Assembly: GCF_000425385.1 (NCBI RefSeq)
Contig: NZ_AUDI01000004.1
Location: 496,001-560,000 of the forward strand
From: Pseudoduganella violaceinigra DSM 15887
GTDB lineage: Bacteria > Pseudomonadota > Gammaproteobacteria > Burkholderiales > Burkholderiaceae_D
Direction: 5' to 3'
DNA: 64,000 nucleotides
Part shown: piece by piece, positions 20,157 through 26,602 of the stretch
Layout: every line of letters starts with the position of its first letter
How positions within the stretch are numbered: the stretch's first letter is position 1
Notes under the pieces: generated by a model
Database searches by the model: none
What the model was told of the DNA's origin: nothing
Seen by the model: only the letters and a program-made list of their open reading frames with translations
Translations under genes and position numbers: made by a program

Positions 20157-21169
20157 CTTGGGGTGTTTTCCATTGTCTCGCGCCACCACTGGCCGGTGCG
20201 GCGTATTCCTTCGTCCAGGCTGACGCGTGGCCTGTAACTCAGGTGGGATGCCGCGCGCGACAGGTCCAGGGTTTGCGAGAAGGCGATAGCGCCGAGTGAG
20301 TAACGCGTGAAAGGCGGTTCCCAGTCCGGCGCCAGGCGCGCCACGGCTTCAAGCAGTCGCGCTGCCAGGTCGGCGGCGAAGTATGGCCGCGGCGCCGCAT
20401 TGAACGGTACATCGAATGCCGCTGCGATGCGTGCCAACAGGTCCCCGATTTCAATCGGTTCGCCATTCGATACATTGAAAACCGGTTCAATGCCGACCGG
20501 GTTGGCGGGCAGGGCGAGCGCAGCTTCGATCGCGTCTACGACATTGTCGACATATGTCATGTCGACTAGCGCGCGGCCGCCGCGCAGCAACGGCACGCGC
20601 CCCAGCCGTATAAGCCGCAGGAGGCGCGGCAACAAGGCATTGTCCCAGGGACCGAAAATGGCGCGCGGACGCAGGATGATCGAATGCGGCAGTGCCGCGT
20701 CCAGGATCAGGGCTTCCGCGGCGCGCTTGGTGCGGGCGTAATCGTTCACCGGGGCCGGCAACGGACTTTCTTCACGCACCTGCAAACGGTCGGCGAATTC
20801 GAAATAGATACTGGGGCTCGATATGTGAACGAGTTTGGGAACGTCCCTGGTCCGGCAGGCTGCGAGGACCTCGTTTACGGCTTCGACGTTGCTACGCTCG
20901 AAGCCCTGCCGGCGGCCCCATGGCGAAGCCAGCGCCGCGCAATGTACGACCGCATCCATCCCCCGGCAGCACGCCGCGAGCGTGGCGTGCGCTGCAGCCG
21001 AACCATGATCAATCGCGACGAAATCGACGTCGTGTCGCCCTAAAGATTTGACCGCTGCCGCTTCACGCGCATTGCGGCCGGTGAACAAGACCCTGTGTCC
21101 GCGTTCGGCAAGTCGCCATACGGTATGCCGCCCGAGGAAGCCGGTCCCACCTGTGACCAGGATGTTCAT
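20153..21169 (-). CDS. NAD(P)-dependent reductase/epimerase, 3-beta-HSD / OleD-like, operon gene two
   Basis: A 338-residue extended short-chain dehydrogenase. The NAD(P) loop GGTGFLGRHT (~7-16), the SSPSIYF active-site strand (~117-123) and the YxxxK pair Tyr144/Lys148 are visible. It resembles 3-beta-hydroxysteroid dehydrogenase-like proteins such as OleD, which reduces the 2-alkyl-3-keto acid made by the KAS III homologue OleA. It follows a KAS III gene here with an ATGA overlap, so a 3-keto reduction of that product is a reasonable inference. Confidence 0.9.
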   Translation of the reverse strand: MNILVTGGTGFLGRHTVWRLAERGHRVLFTGRNAREAAAVKSLGRHDVDFVAIDHGSAAAHATLAACCRGMDAVVHCAALASPWGRRQGFERSNVEAVNEVLAACRTRDVPKLVHISSPSIYFEFADRLQVREESPLPAPVNDYARTKRAAEALILDAALPHSIILRPRAIFGPWDNALLPRLLRLIRLGRVPLLRGGRALVDMTYVDNVVDAIEAALALPANPVGIEPVFNVSNGEPIEIGDLLARIAAAFDVPFNAAPRPYFAADLAARLLEAVARLAPDWEPPFTRYSLGAIAFSQTLDLSRAASHLSYRPRVSLDEGIRRTGQWWRETMENTPR

Positions 21170-22161
21170 AGGGTCAGTACCATGCCGCCCATCGTCAGGC
21201 CGGCTCCGGTTCCGAGCATCATGATCGTATCACCGCGCTTGGCGCGTCCTTGCGTGAGGCAGAGGTGCAGGGCTGTGGGAAGCGAAGCGCCGACTTGATT
21301 GCCGTAATCGGGAAAGATGTTGACCAACTGTCGGGGCGAGATATCCAGACGGCGCGAAAGATGCGTCAGCGCGAGTTGGCTCGCTTGATGGGGGACTACG
21401 GCCGCCAGATCCTTCATCCGCACACCGGCATTCGCGAGCAGCTTGTCGGTAAAATCCGGCAGCGCTTCGGATGCAAGCTTGAACACCGACTTGCCGTCCA
21501 TCTGGAATACGGTGAGCGACGCGAAAGGCTGGTCCAGCTCGCGGCGCGGATGGTAACGCGAACCGCCAGCGGGGATTCGGCAGTGGTGGACGCCCTTGGA
21601 CAAGGTTTCGATCTTCGACGACAAGATGGCGGACTCGCCACCTTCTTCCGTGCGCCGAATGACGGCCGCAGCAGCGCCATCGCCGAAGATTCCGCCCTCG
21701 CGCAGATTGCTCCAGTTGATGCCGAATGTCGCAATATCCGACGATACGAGGAGGACATGTCGATAGCGGCCAGCCTCGACCAGATAACTCATCGTGTCCA
21801 ACGCTGCCAGGAAGGATAGGCAGCTCGCATTGATGTCAAACGTCGTTGTGCGCTGCGCCGACAGTCCTAGCTCGGCATGAATCAATGCGGCGTTGTATGG
21901 CAGGGATTGGTCCATCGTGGCGGAGGCGGCGACGATGCAGTCAATGTCGTCCCAGTCCAGACCGGCGTCCTCCATCGCCCGCCGACAGGCTTGCGCGGCA
22001 AGCTCGGCTGCGGTTTCGGTGGTGGACAGGAAGCGGCGGCGCACCCCGGTTTGCCTCAGGGACGTTCCCGGAGACAAGCGCAAGCGCTCGTCCAGTTGCT
22101 GGCTGCTCGTTGCTTGCGCTGGCACGGCCATTCCCGTGCCAGCAATTTGTATCGATCTCAT
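21166..22161 (-). CDS. 3-oxoacyl-ACP synthase III (KAS III/OleA-like), first gene of a seven-gene operon
   Basis: A 331-residue thiolase-fold condensing enzyme with the full KAS III triad: Cys114 in FDINASCLSF, His258 in VPHQAS and Asn288 in YGNQVGAS. It should join an acyl-CoA or acyl-ACP to a second acyl unit, opening the pathway encoded by the six genes below it. No acyl carrier protein is encoded in the operon. The start follows an A/T-rich leader; the preceding 450 bases carry no recognisable gene and lie between this operon and the cassette array. It is unlikely to be housekeeping FabH, which normally sits in the fab cluster. Confidence 0.92.
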   Translation of the reverse strand: MRSIQIAGTGMAVPAQATSSQQLDERLRLSPGTSLRQTGVRRRFLSTTETAAELAAQACRRAMEDAGLDWDDIDCIVAASATMDQSLPYNAALIHAELGLSAQRTTTFDINASCLSFLAALDTMSYLVEAGRYRHVLLVSSDIATFGINWSNLREGGIFGDGAAAAVIRRTEEGGESAILSSKIETLSKGVHHCRIPAGGSRYHPRRELDQPFASLTVFQMDGKSVFKLASEALPDFTDKLLANAGVRMKDLAAVVPHQASQLALTHLSRRLDISPRQLVNIFPDYGNQVGASLPTALHLCLTQGRAKRGDTIMMLGTGAGLTMGGMVLTL

Positions 22162-22619
22162 GTTCCGCGCTCTGTGGGGTTCTCGCTTTGGCGTTGTTGC
22201 CTAACGGAACTTTATCTTAAAGCATTAAGGATGAAATGAAAGTCTCTTTGATACTGATATTGTATTGTTAGCTGATTGGTATCGATTTGTGATGCGTTAG
22301 TCGAGCGCCGGGTCATCAGTTCGGCAGGCCGCAAGGGGGCGCATGCGCTTTCCGATTCGTTCTGCTATTGCAACCGGGCCGCCATTGATACTCGGTGCCA
22401 GCAAGCGAAGTGGAAGTCAATTTCCGACAGAACTGGCATCGCTAAATCGGCAGGAGGCGCGGTGACGTTTTCGGCTGCTGGGCCGATGAATTGGCGGGGT
22501 ATGGAAGTAGCGTGGTAATGCTCTTGAAGCACCGTAGCAAAAGAATCGCAGGCAGTCGGAAGATGCGCTAAAACTGTTCGGTTTTATATGGTTGTGTCAA
22601 GTGAGCTGCCGCTTCTCGC
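22162..22619. other. Intergenic stretch between KAS III operon and cassette array, no gene seen
   Basis: About 460 bases. The part next to the KAS III start (~22195-22275) is A/T-rich compared with its surroundings and is the natural place for that operon's promoter, but I cannot pick a convincing -35/-10 pair. The rest shows no frame with coding character, no attC hairpin and no recognisable mobile-element fragment. Confidence 0.5.
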
Positions 22620-22838
22620 TCATTCCGAACGGTTTCCGCCCATCGAAGGAGATTGGGCTTGAATCTCAGGACATGGAGTTGCGCCCTCCAGCCACCATTT
22701 CTCTTTGTTCTCTTCTGGGAGAAAGTAGCTGGTTTCAAACCCGTACGCGTAATAGCCCGAGTATGTGCTTCGTTCTGATTCGGCATAACCACAAGAGACG
22801 AGGCAAAACAGGGTGAGGAAGCCTGGGAAGATCTTCAT
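22620..22838 (-). CDS. Small predicted lipoprotein, last cassette of the array, probably C-terminally truncated
   Basis: 72 residues from ATG 22838, which lies five bases after the R' box of the upstream attC. The N-terminus is a lipoprotein signal (MKIFPGFLTLFCLVSCGY) with lipobox LVSC. The middle part (YSGYYAYGFE, then KEKWWLEG) resembles cassette-borne lipoproteins that I remember as longer, and the last ~20 residues look unrelated to the rest. No attC follows the stop, so both the gene end and the recombination site seem lost. Confidence 0.6.
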   Translation of the reverse strand: MKIFPGFLTLFCLVSCGYAESERSTYSGYYAYGFETSYFLPEENKEKWWLEGATPCPEIQAQSPSMGGNRSE

Positions 22839-22842
22839 TGAG

Positions 22843-22914
22843 TTCCAACGTGTGCGATAACCGGTGGCTGGAGCGCGCAGCGCGTAAGCCGTCCGGTTGA
22901 TTAAGAGGTTAGGC
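22843..22914 (-). other. attC site 8 (between DUF7660-like and lipoprotein cassettes)
   Basis: 72 bases. On the - strand R'' is GCCTAAC and R' is GTTGGAA, the last base departing from consensus. Between them lie CAACCGGACGGCTTACGCGC and its imperfect complement, the hairpin arms shared with attC sites 3, 4 and 6. Confidence 0.85.
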
Positions 22915-22917
22915 GAA

Positions 22918-23208
22918 TTACTCATAGATTTTGCCGCAGTAAAGGAAAACTGCAAACCGCTTCCAGTAGTTAGATTCAGGAATACCTTGTTTGACACCGA
23001 AGTCGGTCGACTCGGCCCAAGCCGCAGCGCCTTCAAGGAACGTCTCAATTGTCAGATTTTCCCACCCGTTCGCGCTCGCCGCGTAGGGCGACGAAGGTTC
23101 AGCCGCTTCCTTAGCCAGGCAATCCAAACGATCAGCGCGAAGCGCATGAACGAATTCGAGGAACGAATTTGAGTCCGTTACCTTTTCAAGGAGTTCGTGA
23201 AGTTCCAA
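22918..23208 (-). CDS. DUF7660-like cassette protein
   Basis: 96 residues from TTG 23208, six bases after the R' box of the upstream attC. The ending NYWKRFAVFLYCGKIYE and the opening LHELLEKVTDSNSFLEF match the small acidic proteins grouped as DUF7660, as far as I recall. No function is known. There is no signal peptide or membrane segment. The stop codon sits three bases before the next R'' box, the usual tight packing of a cassette. Confidence 0.75.
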   Translation of the reverse strand: MELHELLEKVTDSNSFLEFVHALRADRLDCLAKEAAEPSSPYAASANGWENLTIETFLEGAAAWAESTDFGVKQGIPESNYWKRFAVFLYCGKIYE

Positions 23209-23213
23209 AGTAT

Positions 23214-23270
23214 GCCTAACGTGTTGAATTCAGCGGCGCCGTAGGCGTCCGCTGGAATGAGCTGTTATGC
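23214..23270 (-). other. attC site 7
   Basis: 57 bases, R'' GCATAAC and R' GTTAGGC on the - strand. The stem pairs CCAGCGGACGCC with GGCGCCGCTG, a short hairpin nearly the same as that of site 5 but unlike the longer sites. Confidence 0.9.
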
Positions 23271-23277
23271 GATTGCG

Positions 23278-23643
23278 TCATGCCAATTTCAAAAGCTCTA
23301 TCACGAGTTGATCCAGTCCTTCCGCTCGTTCGCCGTACGTTGGCGCATTTGCGATGCGCTTGAGTTCTGGCTGAAGCAGCACAATTAGTTCTTTAGAGTT
23401 CACAACAACACCACTAACGAGACTCGATTTCCAGGTGTCGTCGCTGGATTCGAGTACAAGGCGAATGCCCGGCGCCACAATACTGCCAGCACTTGCCAAG
23501 AATGGAGCAAGAACTCGCGCGACAGGCCAATTTAAGTCCTGCACCCATTCCAGTAGGCCCGGGTCAGTCGCATCCCCCGAGGCTACTATTTCTTGAACAG
23601 TACTCGTATCGAACTTATCAGCGGGCATCATCGTAGTGGGCAT
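23278..23643 (-). CDS. DUF5071 domain protein (cassette gene)
   Basis: 121 residues. The pattern LLEWVQDLNWPVARVLAPFL, then VLESSDDTWK and PELKRIANAPT, is the HEAT-like DUF5071 family. The ATG at 23643 lies inside the R' recombination box (GTTATGC), so initiation overlaps the crossover region. A longer open frame reaching to 23703 would start inside the attC hairpin and is rejected. No function is established for the family. Confidence 0.82.
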   Translation of the reverse strand: MPTTMMPADKFDTSTVQEIVASGDATDPGLLEWVQDLNWPVARVLAPFLASAGSIVAPGIRLVLESSDDTWKSSLVSGVVVNSKELIVLLQPELKRIANAPTYGERAEGLDQLVIELLKLA

Positions 23644-24095
23644 AACGTGACAAGTAACCGGCTGCCGGAACGCGCAGCGGGGAGGCAGTCCGGTTGACTG
23701 CATTGGTAGGCCTTTTCAATTTTTTCATGCTGCCCCACCAACATAGATTGCTCTTCGAGCGTCGGCCAACGCTCCTCATTGAATTCGAAAGTGGCATACA
23801 AAAAGTTCGAGCGAAAGCTCTCCAGTCCTTTGTCCGGAAAAGTATCTCGCAGCCATTCAAGTCGGGTCCAGAACGCGCTCTCGTCAAAACCTTCAAAATC
23901 AATCGCAGAAAACAAGGCGAGGTTGTGTAGCCAGTCTGCGATACCCCCCGCAATTCGAATACTATCCTGCTCCCGAAGCCAATACATCGGATTCCATCGC
24001 TCCCACCATCGAAGCCCGATGGAGGCAACGGGTCGTATGCAAAGTGCGCCGTGGTAGATCAAGTACCGATATGCGTATTTTCTTGCTGCGTCCAT
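23628..24095 (-). CDS. Hypothetical cassette protein whose stop codon in attC is mutated (read-through)
   Basis: 155 residues as it now reads. The first 129 are tryptophan-rich and cytoplasmic in appearance, with no family I recognise. At 23706-23708 the codon TAC replaces the TAA that the consensus R'' box GCCTAAC would supply in this frame, so translation runs on through the attC hairpin and ends inside the next cassette, overlapping its start by 16 bases. The last ~26 residues are therefore attC-derived. The start ATG 24095 lies 12 bases after the upstream R' box. Confidence 0.7.
   Translation of the reverse strand: MDAARKYAYRYLIYHGALCIRPVASIGLRWWERWNPMYWLREQDSIRIAGGIADWLHNLALFSAIDFEGFDESAFWTRLEWLRDTFPDKGLESFRSNFLYATFEFNEERWPTLEEQSMLVGQHEKIEKAYQCSQPDCLPAARSGSRLLVTLCPLR
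23640..23711 (-). other. attC site 6, R'' box mutated
   Basis: 72 bases on the - strand with R'' GCCTACC (consensus GCCTAAC) and R' GTTATGC. The arms CAACCGGACTGCC and GGCAGCCGGTTA pair. The single R'' change also removes the stop codon of the cassette gene. Confidence 0.82.
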
Positions 24096-24106
24096 CGCCG
24101 GATAAG

Positions 24107-24163
24107 GTCTAACGTGGCTGTTCAGCGGCGCCGGTAGGCGTCCGCTGGAACTGGAGGTTATGC
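24107..24163 (-). other. attC site 5
   Basis: 57 bases, R'' GCATAAC and R' GTTAGAC. The short stem with CCAGCGGACGCC is nearly identical to that of site 7, showing that the array mixes at least two attC subfamilies. Confidence 0.9.
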
Positions 24164-24182
24164 CAAAGCGTTATTGTAAGGG

Positions 24183-24458
24183 TCATCGGGTTTGGCGACG
24201 GAATACCTGGTTAAGGAGCGGCAAGCGAATCTCAGATATGTTGGGGTTGTGCTTGAACTCTTTGATCTGGCGCAGCTCGTACAAGTAACGATCCCAGAAA
24301 GAATTCCACTTCTTTGTTTTCTTCGGAGACGGGACATGAAGCTTCCAATGCACACGAACGCTCTCGCGACCGCAAAGCGGGCAAAAGAAAGCCTCGATGT
24401 TTTGATCTTTGCGTTGAAGTTTGCGGCAATGGAGGCACGCGAATGTTCGATTACTCAT
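24183..24458 (-). CDS. Zinc-ribbon-like cassette protein
   Basis: 91 residues. Two CxxC pairs near the N-terminus (CLHC and CPLC, about 18 residues apart) suggest a small zinc ribbon. The rest is basic (SPKKTKKWNSFWDRYLYELRQIKEF) and could bind nucleic acid, which is inference. ATG 24458 follows the upstream R' box by three bases. A preceding ATG inside R' gives only a four-codon frame. Confidence 0.7.
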   Translation of the reverse strand: MSNRTFACLHCRKLQRKDQNIEAFFCPLCGRESVRVHWKLHVPSPKKTKKWNSFWDRYLYELRQIKEFKHNPNISEIRLPLLNQVFRRQTR

Positions 24459-24461
24459 GAT

Positions 24462-24532
24462 GCATAACGTGATGTTAACCGGCGGCTGGAGCGCGCAGCG
24501 CGGAAGCCGTCCGGTTGAACCTGATGTTGGGC
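24462..24532 (-). other. attC site 4
   Basis: 71 bases, R'' GCCCAAC and R' GTTATGC. The central part between the boxes is base-for-base the same as that of site 3, so one was copied from the other. Confidence 0.9.
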
Positions 24533-24739
24533 ACCGCGCGTGAACTTGCCACGAATGCCCACCGTTTGCGCGTCCGCGCCAGCGCCCGCACGAACGGCAG
24601 CATACCGCACCGCAAGGCGCTTGCCAACGGACGCAGCGCCGCCAGCGGCCCAAACTCCAGCGCTTGTGGCGGCGGCTGATTTGCCGGATGCCTTGCAGCT
24701 AAGCGGAGTGGCGAGGACAACGGTCATGTTGAATGCGAG
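24533..24739 (-). repeat. ORF-poor cassette, copy A of a near-identical tandem pair
   Basis: About 207 bases repeated with roughly a dozen differences at 24811-25017. On the - strand an ATG frame (MTVVLATPLSCKASGKSAAA...) runs through without a stop into the attC, and a second frame is also open. Neither looks like a normal protein and neither has a stop near R'', so this may be a non-coding cassette. Confidence 0.75.
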
Positions 24740-24810
24740 GCCCAACGTGATGTTAACCGGCGGCTGGAGCGCGCAGCGCGGAAGCCGTCCGGTTGAACCT
24801 GATGTTGGAC
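24740..24810 (-). other. attC site 3
   Basis: 71 bases, R'' GTCCAAC and R' GTTGGGC, separating the two duplicate cassettes. The interior matches attC site 4 throughout. Confidence 0.9.
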
Positions 24811-25017
24811 ACCGCGCGTGAACTTGCCACGAATGCCCACCGTTTGCGCGTCCGCGCCAGCGCCCGCACGAACGGAAGCATACCCTACCGCTAGGCGCTT
24901 GCCACAGGACGCAGCGCCGCCAGCGGCCCAAACGCCAGCGCTTGTGGCGGCGGCTGATTTGCCGGATGCCTTGCAGCTAAGCGGAGTGGCGAGGACAAAG
25001 GTCATGTTCAATGCGGG
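24811..25017 (-). repeat. ORF-poor cassette, copy B of a near-identical tandem pair
   Basis: Second copy of the 24533-24739 cassette. The open frame again lacks a stop before attC (MTFVLATPLSCKASGKSAAA...). Several differences from copy A change the amino acid in that frame, for example SVGKRLAVRYAAV against SCGKRLAVGYASV, which argues against strong selection on that protein. Confidence 0.75.
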
Positions 25018-25110
25018 GCCCAACGTGGAGCTAACCGGCCGCCGGAGCCGAAGGCGGAGGGAACCGAAATGCGCAGCATTTCGGCGGTCCGGTTGAGCGA
25101 AGGGTTATGC
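25018..25110 (-). other. attC site 2 (long form)
   Basis: 93 bases, R'' GCATAAC and R' GTTGGGC. The variable terminal structure is longer, with the inner pair CCGAAATG/CATTTCGG forming an extra helix. The stop codon of the upstream gene is one base before R''. Confidence 0.88.
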
Positions 25111-25111
25111 C

Positions 25112-25639
25112 TCATTGCAGCCACTTGACCTCAAGGTTGTTCATAAAAAGCGCAATGATCTCTTGATCGTATGTGATGACCGTTCGGGTCACCGCATCGT
25201 TGACGACTCGCCACTCAGCAACGAAGTTGCCAGCGCCATCAGAGAACACTCCGCGAAAGGCGCAAATGTCTTTCACTAAGCAACTGCCTCCAAAGTAGCG
25301 GACTGGTTTTCCCTCGTGCTTTGTTAGATGGCGATCGCCCCACGCGTTGAACATTTGCGTGGTGTCGAGTTTCAGCGACTTCCCGTCGACCACGACGGTA
25401 AGGCTTTTGACATACGTCGAGGGAATACCACAGTCCGTGCCAAAAGGAATGCGACCATCAACCAGGCATGGTGAGCTATCGGAGTATTTCAGCTTGCTCT
25501 CTGAAAACGGAGCCTCAACTATTGTTACTTTGTGGCCGGACGGAAGCTTGAACGATGCAGTGCTGTCAGCCCCCAAGACAGACGCGGGGGCAAGAAAAAA
25601 TGCAGTACAAGCGACAAGGATGCGAGTTCTATGAGGCAT
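25112..25639 (-). CDS. Exported hypothetical cassette protein
   Basis: 175 residues with a clear Sec signal peptide (MPHRTRILVACTAFFLAPASVLGA, cleavage near ALG-type site ~23-24). The mature part has four cysteines (CLV, CGI, CLV, CAF) that could form two disulfides, as expected for a periplasmic protein. No family recognised. The ATG is inside the R' box GTTATGC of the upstream attC, and the TGA abuts the downstream R''. It is the largest gene of the array. Confidence 0.8.
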   Translation of the reverse strand: MPHRTRILVACTAFFLAPASVLGADSTASFKLPSGHKVTIVEAPFSESKLKYSDSSPCLVDGRIPFGTDCGIPSTYVKSLTVVVDGKSLKLDTTQMFNAWGDRHLTKHEGKPVRYFGGSCLVKDICAFRGVFSDGAGNFVAEWRVVNDAVTRTVITYDQEIIALFMNNLEVKWLQ

Positions 25640-25707
25640 AACGTTGGACGTAACCGGCCGCTGCGGCGCGAAGCGATGCAGTGGTCCGGTTGACGGAATT
25701 GTTGGGC
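25636..25707 (-). other. attC site 1
   Basis: 72 bases, R'' GCCCAAC and R' GTTATGC. Arms CAACCGGACCACTGC and GCGGCCGGTTAC pair imperfectly. R' supplies the start codon of the next cassette gene. Confidence 0.88.
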
Positions 25708-25723
25708 ATAGGGATCAGCGTTC

Positions 25724-25930
25724 TCATCCGCGTTCAAAATGTACCCAAAAATGATTGTTGGGACAGTAAAGGCCCAGCGCTTTCTTATACTTGATAATGT
25801 CTTCTACCGTTAGCACAACTATTACGGTTTCACTGCATTTTGGACAGATGACTTTCAGCTGGCCAGCGGAGTACTCGTTCACAATTCGGATTTTGGTCTT
25901 GAGCGTCCCATCGTAGACGATCTCTTCCAT
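25724..25930 (-). CDS. Small zinc-ribbon-like protein, first cassette
   Basis: 68 residues with CPKC and a later CPNNH, a plausible incomplete zinc ribbon. It starts 21 bases after a lone GTTGGGC box (25951-25957) that marks the right end of the array. No signal or membrane segment. Function unknown. As the promoter-proximal cassette it would be the best expressed if an attI-side promoter survived; none is identified. Confidence 0.7.
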   Translation of the reverse strand: MEEIVYDGTLKTKIRIVNEYSAGQLKVICPKCSETVIVVLTVEDIIKYKKALGLYCPNNHFWVHFERG

Positions 25931-25957
25931 CGATATCTCAATCTAAGTAAGCCCAAC

Positions 25958-26239
25958 GTAAAGTAGACGTCAATTTGACTTTTTTGCAAATTTTACCACG
26001 ACGTATAAACGCGGCTTGCCGAATCTCCTCAGCGGGCACGCACGTACCGGGATGTGAATATAAAACCTCCCAAAACCTGCAGAACTTCTTCATTTCGCCA
26101 AATAAAACCGAAGTTGCTCGACCATGTGCACGCGGTTATACCGGATTCTTCGTTGCAGCATTCGAACTTCGCCGGAATTCGTGGACTAGTTGGGCACGTT
26201 ACCTTCTTCACGAAGAACGCCATCCGGGCAAAATGGGTA
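25958..26239. other. Array boundary region, no gene recognised
   Basis: About 280 bases, A/T-richer than the window average. It would be the position of attI and the integrase gene in a complete integron. On the - strand a frame ending in VKKVTCPTSPRIPAKFECC is open but matches nothing I know. No tyrosine-recombinase motif is visible. Confidence 0.45.
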
Positions 26240-26446
26240 AAGGGAAAATTGACGTCTGGGCCATAGCCAATCTCTTGCGGCACCGCTACCAATGAGTGCT
26301 GCTTTACAGGACGAACAGGATGCCGGTCAATGCAGCCCGATCCCAGATGGATTTTCTCCCCGGATAGTGAAGCGACCTGGATGGGATTGCGGGAGTAGCG
26401 CTTCAATTCCTGGCCACAGTTCGTCGTCGGAAGTCTGTTTTCCCAT
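26240..26446 (-). pseudogene. Remnant of an IS5-type transposase (N-terminal part, frameshifted)
   Basis: Reading from ATG 26446 on the - strand, DDELWPGIEALLPQSHPGR continues after a frame change as RKSIWDRAALTGILFVL and, after another, as VAVPQEIGYG. These match in order the conserved start of IS5-group transposases (DxLW..IEPLLP, DRxxLxGILFVL, LPQExGxG). At least two frame changes and an in-frame stop after FVL make it non-functional. The DDE catalytic part and terminal inverted repeats are missing. Confidence 0.75.
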
Positions 26447-26602
26447 CTGTTTGCTCCGTTCGTCATAATGAGCACAGTGAACAGGTATCTTGACGAGTGG
26501 GAGGAGGGCTGTGGTTATCTTGAAGTGTCTTTTAGGGACTCTTGTTTGTTCTCGCAAGAAATACTGGCGGCAATCTACCGTCTGCGAACTTATTCAACAG
26601 GA

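Larger units (their letters stand above)
22620..25957 (-). mobile_element. Integron gene-cassette array without integrase (CALIN), nine cassettes reading leftward
   Basis: Small genes alternate with 57-93-base imperfect inverted repeats bounded by RYYYAAC and GTTRRRY, the R'' and R' boxes of attC recombination sites. Eight sites are present (listed separately). The order ORF, then R'', then R', then next ORF holds on the - strand for every cassette. The right-hand end carries a lone GTTGGGC box (25951-25957) with no partner, as expected next to attI or a decayed attC. No tyrosine-recombinase integrase is encoded in the window on either side, so the array is a cluster of attC sites lacking an integron integrase. 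The leftmost cassette has lost its attC. Confidence 0.9.

Noticed and set aside
22195..22300. Additional attC near GCCTAAC (22198) and GTTAGTC (22295)
   Set aside because: The boxes are present but no pairing arms lie between them.
22276..22518. 80-residue frame on the + strand between the operon and the array
   Set aside because: No ribosome site, no coding character and no family.
24462..25110. CRISPR array
   Set aside because: Repeated 70-base blocks with ~207-base spacers looked CRISPR-like, but each repeat is an attC hairpin with R boxes, and the 'spacers' are duplicate cassettes. No cas genes.
26468..26602. N-terminal extension of the 26603 protein
   Set aside because: The added 45 residues have no signal character and precede a good ribosome site and signal peptide.
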